Origin: a virus | Virus record (IMG/VR): IMGVR_UViG_3300046507_000062 | Coordinates: 1 to 25,455 of that record | Length of the DNA stretch: 25,455 nt | Strand: one strand, 5' to 3' | Shown here: piece by piece, positions 6,841 through 14,488 of the stretch | Layout of the letters: every line of letters starts with the position of its first letter | How positions within the stretch are numbered: position 1 is the stretch's first letter | Notes under the pieces: model-generated | Seen by the model: the letters and a program-made list of their open reading frames with translations, nothing else | What the model was told of the DNA's origin: nothing | Database searches by the model: none | Made by a program: the position numbers and the translations under genes

Positions 6841-8043
6841 ATGGCTAATACCCTTCTCAATACCAGCAAGATCCTCGACAAGTCGTTGATGATCCTTGAA
6901 AACAACCTGGCCTTCTCGGGCCGGGTCAACAAGGAATACAGCGACGAGTTCGCCGTCAAAGGCGCAAAGGTCGGCTCGACCGTGAACGTGCGCAAGCCGG
7001 TGCGTTTCGTCGGTACGACTGGCCCCGCGCTCGCGATCGAAAACGTGGTGGAAACCGTCGTGCCGGTCACGCTCGACACGCAGTTCCACGTTGACTTCAC
7101 GTTCTCGTCGCAGGAACTCACGCTGAACATCGACGACTTCGCCGATCGCTACCTGAAACCGGCAATGGCGACCATCGCGAACAAGATCGACTTCGACGGC
7201 CTCGGCCTGTACACGTCGGTCGCGAACCAGGTCGGCACCGCAGGCACCACGCCGAACGACATCGCCACGCTGCTCGCTGCCGGCACGCGCCTCGATCAGG
7301 AAGCCACGCCGCGCGACGGTCAGCGTACGGTCGTGTGGGATCCGGCTGCAAACGGCTCGATGGTCAAGGCTGCTGCGGGTCTCTTCAACGCGCCGCGCCC
7401 GATCAGCGACCAGTACGAAAGCGGCATCTTCGTTCCGGCGCTGGGCTTCGACATCGGCATGGACCAGAACATTCGTCAGGCGACCGCCGGCACGCGCACC
7501 AACGGCACGGTCTCGGGCGCAGGTCAAACGGGTAGCACGCTGCTCGTGACCGGCCTCGGTGCTGCTGGCACGGTTGCCGCGGGCGACACGTTCACCATCG
7601 CTGGCGTCTTCGCAGTGAACCCGCAATCGCGTCAGTCCACGCGCGTGCTGCGTCAGTTCACCGTGACGGCTGCTGCAACGGCTGACGGCTCGGGCAATGC
7701 AACGCTGTCGATCTTCCCGGCGATCAATACGGCCGCGTCGAACCAGCAGTACCAGACGGTCTCGGCCGGCCCGGCGAACGCTGCTGTCGTCACGTGGGAC
7801 GTTGCCGCGGGCACGCAATACACCGTGAACCTGGCGTACCACAAGAACGCCTTCACGCTCGCCACGGCTGATCTGCAAATGCCGGAAGGCGTGGACTTCG
7901 CCGACCGCCGCAATCACAAGGGCATCTCCATGCGGATCGTGCGTCAGTATGCGATCGGCACGGACACGTTCCCTTGCCGTATCGACGTTTTGTACGGATG
8001 GCGTCCGATTTATCAGGAACTCGCCTGCCGTATCGCCGGCTGA
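6841..8043 (+). CDS. Major capsid protein, P22 gp5 coat family
   Basis: 400 residues, near P22 gp5 (430 aa), with RBS GAGG 9 bp upstream and only 9 bp after the scaffold stop. The start MANTLLNTSKILDKSLMILE and the region with VNVRKPVRF are typical of P22-type coat proteins, which have the HK97 fold with an inserted domain. Residues about 220-335 are rich in A, T, G and V with repeated beta-strands and would be the inserted, surface-exposed domain. The C-terminus returns to a conserved pattern (CRIDVLYGWRPIYQELACRI). The gene is followed by a strong hairpin, consistent with separate control of a highly expressed product. Confidence 0.9.
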   Translation: MANTLLNTSKILDKSLMILENNLAFSGRVNKEYSDEFAVKGAKVGSTVNVRKPVRFVGTTGPALAIENVVETVVPVTLDTQFHVDFTFSSQELTLNIDDFADRYLKPAMATIANKIDFDGLGLYTSVANQVGTAGTTPNDIATLLAAGTRLDQEATPRDGQRTVVWDPAANGSMVKAAAGLFNAPRPISDQYESGIFVPALGFDIGMDQNIRQATAGTRTNGTVSGAGQTGSTLLVTGLGAAGTVAAGDTFTIAGVFAVNPQSRQSTRVLRQFTVTAAATADGSGNATLSIFPAINTAASNQQYQTVSAGPANAAVVTWDVAAGTQYTVNLAYHKNAFTLATADLQMPEGVDFADRRNHKGISMRIVRQYAIGTDTFPCRIDVLYGWRPIYQELACRIAG

Positions 8044-8050
8044 TTGAACA

Positions 8051-8085
8051 AGGGGCCGTCATGTTCGGAATAACGTGCGGCCCCT
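8051..8085 (+). other. Strong hairpin after the coat gene
   Basis: AGGGGCCG (8051-8058) pairs perfectly with CGGCCCCT (8078-8085). An inner 6-bp helix, CATGTT with AACGTG including one G-U pair, closes a short CGGAAT loop. No T-run follows, so this is not a standard terminator. It could stabilise the 3' end of coat mRNA or slow transcription into the next gene. Confidence 0.6.
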
Positions 8086-8105
8086 GCATCCTTCTGGAGT
8101 GGCTC

Positions 8106-8438
8106 ATGCCCTACAAATATGTTGAGTTTCCGAAATGGACGCGCAAAGGCGAGGAAGAACGCCTTGTGCATTCACGCGAGGAACTCGAAGCGCTCGGTGA
8201 AGGCTGGTCGGACTACAAGCATGTACCGCCGAAAGTGCATGTCGATTCCGAAACGTTCCAGCACTACCCGAAGTGGGTCGGCGGCAAGCTCGTGAACAGC
8301 GCTGAAGAAGAGGCCGCGCTTGAACCCGAGCAGACCGACGAACGTGCGGCACTGATCCAGATCGCCGAGGAAAAGGGCGTGAAGATCGACAAGCGCTGGT
8401 CGGCTGACAAGATCCGCACGGCGCTGGAGGCAGTGTGA
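8106..8438 (+). CDS. Small protein with C-terminal HeH/LEM-like motif (110 aa)
   Basis: RBS CTGGAGT lies 5 bp before ATG 8106; the frame is open further upstream but that part has no ribosome-binding support. Residues 1-65 are basic and aromatic (KYVEFPKWTRKG, YPKWVGGKLV). Residues about 79-109 have the helix-extension-helix pattern ALIQIAEEKGVKIDKRWSAD...ALEA seen in small phage head proteins with a SAP/HeH-like fold. It lies between coat and the gp4-like adaptor, so a head completion or stabilising role is plausible. The stop overlaps the next start as GTGA. Confidence 0.7.
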   Translation: MPYKYVEFPKWTRKGEEERLVHSREELEALGEGWSDYKHVPPKVHVDSETFQHYPKWVGGKLVNSAEEEAALEPEQTDERAALIQIAEEKGVKIDKRWSADKIRTALEAV

Positions 8439-9154
8439 CGACCGGAACTGATCTGTTCATGATGGCGCTGAAGGATATCGGCGCGGTCGGCATCGGGCAG
8501 GCCATTTCGGCCGAAGATACGGCCGACGCGCTCGGGACACTGAACATGATGCTCGGCCAGTGGGATGCGGAGCGGTTGAGCGTCTATCACCTGGTCGATA
8601 CCGCGCATCAGGCGAACGGGTCAGTTTCCTACACGGTCGGTCTCGGTGGCGATTTCAATGTCACGCGCCCGGTCAAGATCAACGCGGCATACGCTCGCCT
8701 GCAAAGCAGCGGCGCGGGAAGTGCTGTCGATTACCGCATCACGATGATCGACGCGCGCGAGGACTATTCGCGCATCAGCCTCAAAACGCTCTCGTCGTTC
8801 CCCGAGTATGCGTTCTATGACTCGGCATTTCCGCTGGGCAACCTGTTCCTCTATCCGGTGCCGAACAGCAGCTACGAGCTGCACATCGTGACGATGGAGA
8901 CGCTGCCGCAGCTTGCCACGGCTGCCACTGTCATCAATCTGCCGCCCCCGTATCTCGCCGCGCTGCGCTACAACCTCGGGGTCTACCTGTGCCCGTCCTA
9001 TCAGCTTGAGCCGCCGCCCTCGCTGGTGCGGCTCGCGATGAACGCAAAGCGAGTGATCAAGCGCATGAATACGCAGATTCCGTCTTTGACGATGCCGCGC
9101 GGCCTGATGACGAAGTCGCGCTACAACATCTACAGCGACAACTCGAGCAACTAA
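8435..9154 (+). CDS. Tail accessory factor / head-tail adaptor, P22 gp4-like
   Basis: The gene starts at GTG 8435, overlapping the previous stop by 4 bp. The N-terminal pattern DLFMMALKDIGAVGIGQAIS followed by DALGTLNMMLGQWDAE is typical of the P22 gp4 family, which binds under the portal ring and connects it to the tail. At 239 residues it is longer than P22 gp4 (166 aa); the additional part is a central beta-rich stretch (about 65-165) before a helical region with PPYLAALRYNLGVYL. It overlaps the gp10-like gene by one base. Order portal-coat-gp4-gp10 agrees with P22. Confidence 0.88.
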   Translation: MTTGTDLFMMALKDIGAVGIGQAISAEDTADALGTLNMMLGQWDAERLSVYHLVDTAHQANGSVSYTVGLGGDFNVTRPVKINAAYARLQSSGAGSAVDYRITMIDAREDYSRISLKTLSSFPEYAFYDSAFPLGNLFLYPVPNSSYELHIVTMETLPQLATAATVINLPPPYLAALRYNLGVYLCPSYQLEPPPSLVRLAMNAKRVIKRMNTQIPSLTMPRGLMTKSRYNIYSDNSSN

Positions 9155-10578
9155 TGCGAGTCCCGCTCACAACCGGCGCATACCAGACGCGAAGCGTTAT
9201 TGCCGAGGCTCAGCGCTGCGTGAATCTGTACGCAGAGGCGAATCCTCAAGACGCGCCGTGTCCGTTCACCTACTACCCGACGCCGGGCCTGACGCTGGTA
9301 TCGACCCCGCCCGACTCAGGCGAAAGCCGCTGCATCTACACGGCGAGCAATGGCAACCGTTACGAGGCAGTCGGGCAGAACGTGTATTCGGTCAGTTCGA
9401 CGAACGTCTACACGCTCATGGGCGTTCTGGCGTCGCGTTCTGGTCCGGTATCGATGGTGGACAACGGAACCGATGTGTTCATCGTTGACGGCACTGCGGC
9501 AGGGTTCACGATAAACCTGTCATCGAATGTGATGACGCTGTGTTCCGACCCGGCGTTCTACGGCGCGGATAAGGTCGATCTGGTTGACGGATATTTCCTG
9601 TTCAATCGGCCAGGGACTACGCAGTTCTTTATCTCGCTGTTCGAAAGCGTGGCATTCGATCCGCTCGACATCGCGTCGAAATCGACCTATTCCGACAACC
9701 TGGTCACGCTTGCCGTGATGCACCGTGAAATCTGGCTGTTCGGCGAACTGACGACTGAGGTCTGGTACAACACCGGCGCGACGGATTTTACGTTTGGCCG
9801 CATGCCTGGCGTGTTCATCGAGCACGGGTGCGCGGCGAAACACTCGGTCGCGAAGATCGATCTGGCGCTATTCTGGCTCGGGAAAGACCTGCAAGGTCAG
9901 AACGTCGTTTTCGCCGGCCGCAATTACATGGCCGAGCGCATCTCAACGCATTCGATCGAGCAGGAATTTTCCAAGTATTCGCGCGTGGATGACGCGATAG
10001 GATTTTCGTATCAGCAGGGCGGCCACGCCTTCTATGTGCTGACGTTCCCGACTGCGAATGCCACTTGGTGCTTTGACGTCGTGACGCAGCAATGGCATCA
10101 GCGAGCCTATCTGGAAGACGATGGCACACTGAGCCGGCACCGGATGAACTGCCATTCATTCAACAACGGTCGCAATCTGGTCGGCGATTGGGAAACGGGC
10201 GCCGTCTATGCCCTCGATCAGAACGCCTACACCGATAACGGCGTGACGATGGAGTATATCCGCGCCTTCCCGCATATCCTGGGTGGCGACGGAAACCGCG
10301 TCATGTTCCGCCAGTTCATCGCGGATATGGAAGTCGGCAATGGGCTACCCGATGACTCAGCAGAGCCGGAAATCAGACTTCGCTGGAGCGATGACCGCGG
10401 CAGGAGTTGGGGAAACTTCATTCAGGGATCGCTGGGCAAGGTCGGTGCTTATCTGACATCGATCCAGTATCAGCGTCTTGGCTACGCGCGTGACCGCGTG
10501 TTCGAACTGTCGTGGTCTGCACCGGTGAAAACTGCATTGAATGGCGCATGGGTTGACGTGTCGAGGGCGCGCACGTGA
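9154..10578 (+). CDS. Packaged DNA stabilisation protein, P22 gp10-like
   Basis: 474 residues, almost the same length as P22 gp10 (472 aa). The family forms the hexameric tail hub below gp4 and closes the filled head. The N-terminus has the family pattern GAYQTRSVIAEAQRCVNLYAE with YYPTPGL at about 42-48. The rest is beta-propeller-like, with repeated strands and motifs such as EIWLFGELTTEVWYN. The start shares one base with the previous stop and the stop overlaps the next gene as GTGA. No frameshift or gap is seen. Confidence 0.9.
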   Translation: MRVPLTTGAYQTRSVIAEAQRCVNLYAEANPQDAPCPFTYYPTPGLTLVSTPPDSGESRCIYTASNGNRYEAVGQNVYSVSSTNVYTLMGVLASRSGPVSMVDNGTDVFIVDGTAAGFTINLSSNVMTLCSDPAFYGADKVDLVDGYFLFNRPGTTQFFISLFESVAFDPLDIASKSTYSDNLVTLAVMHREIWLFGELTTEVWYNTGATDFTFGRMPGVFIEHGCAAKHSVAKIDLALFWLGKDLQGQNVVFAGRNYMAERISTHSIEQEFSKYSRVDDAIGFSYQQGGHAFYVLTFPTANATWCFDVVTQQWHQRAYLEDDGTLSRHRMNCHSFNNGRNLVGDWETGAVYALDQNAYTDNGVTMEYIRAFPHILGGDGNRVMFRQFIADMEVGNGLPDDSAEPEIRLRWSDDRGRSWGNFIQGSLGKVGAYLTSIQYQRLGYARDRVFELSWSAPVKTALNGAWVDVSRART

Positions 10579-11081
10579 CCGAGGCGACCAACGCGAATAT
10601 CCCGCAGCCGAGCGCGTCGTTTCTCGTCGGTCGGCCCGAGCCAATCAGCCCGGTATGGTGGGCGTTCCTGCTTGCGCTGTTCCAGCGTTCAGGCGGCGGC
10701 GGTACGCCTACACCCGGCACGCAGATCGATTACTCGCCCCTGATCGACGCCCAAGCCATCTATCCGCTGTTCGCGCCCGCTGAGGACGCGCCTGCACCGG
10801 TTGCTTGGCAACCAGCAGCATTTGACTTTCCTCCGGAGGCTGTGGCGATACCTGCCTTTGCATCCGATCCGGTCGAGGACATTTTTACCGCCGGAACGAA
10901 CTTCACGCCCGGCACGACGACAGCGCTGACGCTCTCGAAGGTCTACGCGTCGAAGGCTGCGGTTCTCGTGCACTTCGATGCTTCGTTCCAGGCGACGGAT
11001 CAGTACAGCATCTCGGGAAACACGATCACCTTCACTTCGGCCATTCCGGTCGGCGTGTCAAAAGTCTATGCGCGAGGCTAA
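10575..11081 (+). CDS. Tail-associated protein sharing a C-terminal domain with the tail spike (168 aa)
   Basis: GTG start overlaps the gp10-like stop as GTGA. Residues 20-45 contain PEPISPVWWAFLLALFQRSGGG, similar to a short W-x-x-F-x-x-L-x-x-R-x-G-G motif I recall from small tail proteins. Residues 50-100 are Ala/Pro-rich. Residues 104-168 are a beta module (GTNFTPGTTTALTL ... IPVGVSKVY) that is clearly related to residues 103-165 of the tail spike. The gene holds the position of the P22 tail needle gp26 but lacks its long coiled coil. It is more likely an adaptor between hub and spike than a needle; this is inference. Confidence 0.75.
   Translation: MTEATNANIPQPSASFLVGRPEPISPVWWAFLLALFQRSGGGGTPTPGTQIDYSPLIDAQAIYPLFAPAEDAPAPVAWQPAAFDFPPEAVAIPAFASDPVEDIFTAGTNFTPGTTTALTLSKVYASKAAVLVHFDASFQATDQYSISGNTITFTSAIPVGVSKVYARG
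10884..11078 (+). repeat. Beta module copy 1 (shared with tail spike)
   Basis: Encodes residues 104-168 of the 10575 gene. It matches the segment at 17877-18065 at protein and DNA level; both contain ACGAACTT(T/C)AC near the start, followed by related ACGACGACA/GACGACAAC stretches and GCTGAC. In both copies the module has FDA(S/A)(F/Y)QA in the middle and IPVGV near the end. Confidence 0.75.
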
Positions 11082-11084
11082 AGC

Positions 11085-11417
11085 ATGACGACGAAATATC
11101 GGGAAATGGTGGCAGGGCAGACCCTGACGGGCTCTGCTGTCGCCTACTACACGACGCCCACATCGACCTATGGCGCTGTCCACGCGGTGAGCGTGTCGAA
11201 TCCCACTGGATCGCCGGTGACGGTCAATATCTACAAGGTGCCGAACGGCGGCACAGCGGGCTCGCCGACGAAGATCGGCAGCAAGGTTGTCGGCGCTGGC
11301 TTGACGGTCTCGATTCCCGAAGTCATCAATCACAAGCTCGAGCCCAGCACGCAGATTTTCGCCGATGGCCTCGCCTGCACGCTGAACGTCAGCGGCATTG
11401 AATACCTGCCGAGCTAA
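11085..11417 (+). CDS. Small beta-sandwich structural protein (110 aa)
   Basis: RBS GAGG lies 9 bp before the ATG, inside the end of the previous gene. The sequence looks like a small beta-sandwich: MTTKYREMVAGQTLTG, then VHAVSVSNPTGSPVTVNIYKV, with no catalytic motif. It sits among tail genes and is probably a virion component. The protein is of the same general type as the 5498 product but I see no clear sequence match between them. Function unknown. Confidence 0.75.
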   Translation: MTTKYREMVAGQTLTGSAVAYYTTPTSTYGAVHAVSVSNPTGSPVTVNIYKVPNGGTAGSPTKIGSKVVGAGLTVSIPEVINHKLEPSTQIFADGLACTLNVSGIEYLPS

Positions 11418-11987
11418 ATGAAACATTTCCTGCAAATAGCGTCAGGCGTAGATGTCGCGCCGCTCATCGCTGCGATCGATGCACAACCGGAACTGTGGGA
11501 CTCGCACCGGGAGCGAAAGGAATCGGATGGTAGTCCTCACGCGCGCATGTCCGACATCTGGGTCCGATACAACGACAAGGCTCGATACAAGGATCGCGAG
11601 TCGTTCAATGCGGAGCATGTTCCGGTCTGGTATCCAGCCTGGCACGCGCTGCCCGAGCTTCGCCCGGTCATCTTCGGGCTGATGGCTGCCGTGGACGGAG
11701 AAATGCTTGGGGGCGTCCTGATCACGCGCATTCCGCCAGGCGGCGGTATTGCACCGCATGTCGATCAGGGATGGCACGTCGAGTACTACGACAAGTTTTA
11801 TGTGTCGCTTCGCAGCGATCCGGGCGCGGAATTCTGGTGCGACCACGGCGGCATCGCAGAAGCGCTGAATCCGAAGGTCGGCGACATCTGGCGATTTGAC
11901 AACCGGAAGAATCATTGGGTCGAGAACAACAGCAGCACAGACCGCGTGACGCTGATCGTATGCATCCGCACGGACAAGTTCAAATGA
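11418..11987 (+). CDS. 2-oxoglutarate/Fe(II) oxygenase, aspartyl/asparaginyl beta-hydroxylase-like
   Basis: 189 residues with the complete metal and cosubstrate site of this fold: H114-V-D116 in GGGIAPHVDQGW, distal H166 in KNHWVENNSS, and R176 ten residues later for 2-oxoglutarate. Family members hydroxylate protein Asp/Asn side chains or related substrates using O2 and 2-oxoglutarate. All key residues are present, so it is probably active. No signal peptide, so it acts in the cytoplasm. The ATG follows directly after the previous stop and the stop overlaps the cupin gene as ATGA. Its place between tail genes and ejection genes suggests that a virion protein, or the linked cupin pathway, supplies the substrate; this is inference. 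Confidence 0.85.
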   Translation: MKHFLQIASGVDVAPLIAAIDAQPELWDSHRERKESDGSPHARMSDIWVRYNDKARYKDRESFNAEHVPVWYPAWHALPELRPVIFGLMAAVDGEMLGGVLITRIPPGGGIAPHVDQGWHVEYYDKFYVSLRSDPGAEFWCDHGGIAEALNPKVGDIWRFDNRKNHWVENNSSTDRVTLIVCIRTDKFK

Positions 11988-12289
11988 TCGATCTGCATAT
12001 CAAGCACTTCTTTTCGGGGCGTGAGTACGCCAAACAGATGACGCTGCCGGCCGGTCACTATGCCGAGACACACGAACATATTTACGACCACATTTCGATC
12101 CTTGCGCAGGGCGAAGTGATGGTCACGATAGACGGCGCACCTGAGAAACACCTTGGACCGACCGCGATCGTGATCCCGGCGAACTGCAAACACCGCATTG
12201 ACGCGATCACCGATTCAGTCTGGTTCTGCGTGCATGCGACCGATGAAACCGACCCCGAAAAGGTCGACCAAGTTCTGATTAAGGGGTGA
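11984..12289 (+). CDS. Small single-domain cupin (101 aa)
   Basis: The ATG at 11984 overlaps the oxygenase stop (ATGA); a longer reading from 11915 would be out of context. Cupin motif 1 is intact in spacing: G24-x5-H30-x-H32-x3-H36-x6-G43, with His in place of the usual Glu. Motif 2 is P65-x-N67-x2-H70. These would give a metal site made of His30, His32, His36 and His70. Small cupins may be dioxygenases, isomerases or simple binding proteins, so the reaction cannot be told. Close coupling to the oxygenase suggests they work on the same or related substrate. Confidence 0.82.
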   Translation: MIDLHIKHFFSGREYAKQMTLPAGHYAETHEHIYDHISILAQGEVMVTIDGAPEKHLGPTAIVIPANCKHRIDAITDSVWFCVHATDETDPEKVDQVLIKG

Positions 12290-12293
12290 CGCC

Positions 12294-13043
12294 ATGCCAT
12301 GGGGATTTGCTGCCGCCGCAGTCGGTTCGATCGCTGGAGCGGTGATCAGTGGTGACGCGTCCAAGAGTGCTGCTAACACGCAGGCTCAAGCCGCCGAAGA
12401 CGCTGCTCACCTTCAGAACGACCAGTACAACACCACCCAAGCCAACCTTAAGCCTTACATGGACTTGGGGGCTAGCTACATTGACCCGCTCAAGAACGCG
12501 CTCGCCAATTCGATGCTGACGAAGCAGTTCACAGCGCCGAATACCGCTGATGCCATGTCGGCGCCCGGTTATCAGTTCACGCAGCAGCAAGGTCTGAAAG
12601 CGGTGCAGAACAGCGCGGCCGCGCGGGGGCTTGGCGTCTCTGGTGCTGCGATGAAGGGTGCTGCGAGCTATGCCACTGGCCTCGCCGATTCAACGTACAA
12701 CGACGTGTTCAACCGTGCGTTGCAGACGTTCAACACGAACTACAGCAGCGCGGCGAACAACGTCAACCGGCTCACGAACATCGTTGGCAGCGGCCAGAAC
12801 GCGGCGGCGACGAATGGTTCTCTCGGAGCGCAGGCGGTCGGCAACATCGGCAACACGCTCACGAGTGGCGCGAACGCCGTCGCATCGGGCACGATTGGCA
12901 GTGCGAACGCGCTTGCTTCCGGATTGAATGGGGCCGGCAACAGTGCGCTGACCTATGGGCTCATGACGAACAACGCCAGCACGTCAAACGCCGCGGCCGC
13001 AGGGACTACTACCGGCGCCAATCAATACGGCTTCACGGTCTAG
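12294..13043 (+). CDS. DNA ejection (transfer) protein, gp7-like
   Basis: 249 residues with RBS GGGGTGA. The N-terminus is a small hydrophobic segment (MPWGFAAAAVGSIAGAVISG), followed by a long helical Ala/Gln/Asn-rich region. The patterns APGYQFTQQQGLKAVQN and ARGLGVSGAAMKGAASYATGLADSTYN match a family annotated as DNA transfer or injection protein in P22-like and other podoviruses. These proteins are packaged in the head and are released into the cell envelope to form a DNA conduit. It begins a block of three ejection genes in the position of P22 genes 7, 20 and 16. Confidence 0.82.
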   Translation: MPWGFAAAAVGSIAGAVISGDASKSAANTQAQAAEDAAHLQNDQYNTTQANLKPYMDLGASYIDPLKNALANSMLTKQFTAPNTADAMSAPGYQFTQQQGLKAVQNSAAARGLGVSGAAMKGAASYATGLADSTYNDVFNRALQTFNTNYSSAANNVNRLTNIVGSGQNAAATNGSLGAQAVGNIGNTLTSGANAVASGTIGSANALASGLNGAGNSALTYGLMTNNASTSNAAAAGTTTGANQYGFTV

Positions 13044-13051
13044 AGGGAAAA

Positions 13052-14488
13052 ATGCCAATCGACCCCAGCATCGCTCTGAACGCGAACCGTCCTGCCCCTA
13101 TCAATCCTCTGCAACAGGCACTATCAGTTGCGCAGTATCGCGCTATTAATGCAAGTGGCATGGCTCAGCAACAACAACTTGCAGCGAACCGTGCCACGTC
13201 CGCAGCCTACCAACAGGCGACCGATCCGAATACCGGGCAGGTAGATAACAATAAGCTCGTCGGTATCCTGTCTCAGAATCCCGATGCGGCATATAACCTG
13301 CCTCAAGTCATTCAGGGAATCGGTGCGCAGAAGCAGCAGCAGACCACGCTGAACACGACGAATTTCGACCTCGCGATGAAGCAGAACGGATTCCTGAATC
13401 AGCGGCTAGGGGCCATTGATCCGGCGTCGCCGACGTTTCAGGCAGACGTTATGCGTACCGCGACAGACTTCGTGCACAACTTTCAGGGTGATCCGCAGAA
13501 GGTGCAAGGCCAACTCTCGGATCTTCCGCCGCTCGGATCGACGCCTCAGCAAAATTCGCTCTGGTTGCAACGGCACCTCGCGGCAATCGGCGCTGTCGGC
13601 GAGCAACTGAAATCACTTCAGCCCCAGTTTGCACCCGTCAACACAGGCCCGGCGACTGTTGCGGTCAATCAGAACCCGTTGGCGCTCGGCGGTGTCGGCT
13701 CGGTCGGCTATACGGTCCAGAACGGGCTCTCAAAGAGTGAAGCGCTTGCGCCAGGGGTCACGATCAACCAGGGCGGCCAGCCGGTCACGTACACGAAGGG
13801 CCAAATGGATTCCGGTCAGGTTCCGCAGCAGCAAGGCGGCGGCTATCAGACGGCTCCCCCGATGGGCGCGCAGGGTATCGCCGATGCTGCCGGTCAACGC
13901 TATAGCTCGCTTCAGCAGGCCGCAAGCCAGGCCAAGCCGCTCATGCAGACCTACGACATGGCGGCTCAGGCTCTGCAAGGCACGATCGCCGGCAAGGGTG
14001 CAGCCGCGGCGCTGAATGTCCCCGCACTGCTGAACACGTTCGGCATTCAGGCTGGATCGGATTCTGTTAAGAACAATCAGCTTCTCGTGAACTACCTGAA
14101 CAGTGCCGCCGATCAGGCTGCATCCTCGCTCGGTCTATCAGGCAGTGATTCACGTCTTGCCGCGGCGAAGGCGGGCCAGCCGGACCCGGCACACATGAAC
14201 GCGCCGGCCCTGCTCGAGTCGATCCAGCATGTGAAGGGTCTGCAACAGGCTGTTCTAGACCGTCAGCAGGCTACGACCAACTTCCTCGCGCAGAACGGCA
14301 ACAACACGAGCGCGCTCCCGCAGTTCGAAACGAAGTGGAACCAGTCGTTTAATCCTGATGTGTCCTACGTTCGCTCGCTCGGCGATCCCGCTGCGCAGCA
14401 GGCCGCCATGCAGAAACTGAAGACTGAAGGAAAGCTTCAGCAGTGGACGAAGGACTATCAGGCCATGAAGGCGCTCGGGGCGTTCTGA
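13052..14488 (+). CDS. Putative internal virion / DNA ejection protein (478 aa)
   Basis: RBS AGAGGGAAAA lies directly before the ATG. The protein is Gln/Ala-rich and largely helical, starting MPIDPSIALNANRPAPINPLQ and containing long QQ-rich stretches at about 35-60 and 255-300. No enzymatic motif is seen. Length (478) is close to P22 gp20 (471 aa) and it lies between the gp7-like and the largest ejection gene, which is the P22 gp20 position. The stop shares one base with the next start. Identification is mainly by composition and position. Confidence 0.7.
   Translation: MPIDPSIALNANRPAPINPLQQALSVAQYRAINASGMAQQQQLAANRATSAAYQQATDPNTGQVDNNKLVGILSQNPDAAYNLPQVIQGIGAQKQQQTTLNTTNFDLAMKQNGFLNQRLGAIDPASPTFQADVMRTATDFVHNFQGDPQKVQGQLSDLPPLGSTPQQNSLWLQRHLAAIGAVGEQLKSLQPQFAPVNTGPATVAVNQNPLALGGVGSVGYTVQNGLSKSEALAPGVTINQGGQPVTYTKGQMDSGQVPQQQGGGYQTAPPMGAQGIADAAGQRYSSLQQAASQAKPLMQTYDMAAQALQGTIAGKGAAAALNVPALLNTFGIQAGSDSVKNNQLLVNYLNSAADQAASSLGLSGSDSRLAAAKAGQPDPAHMNAPALLESIQHVKGLQQAVLDRQQATTNFLAQNGNNTSALPQFETKWNQSFNPDVSYVRSLGDPAAQQAAMQKLKTEGKLQQWTKDYQAMKALGAF

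Noticed and set aside
6130-7917. A 595-codon ORF on the minus strand.
   Set aside because: It lies entirely antisense to the scaffold and coat genes, is very Arg/Val-rich and has no recognisable domain. Such long antisense frames are a by-product of the GC-rich codon bias.
7974-8105. A longer start for the HeH-like gene inside the coat gene.
   Set aside because: The extension overlaps coat and crosses a strong hairpin; ATG 8106 has a good RBS and begins the recognisable protein.
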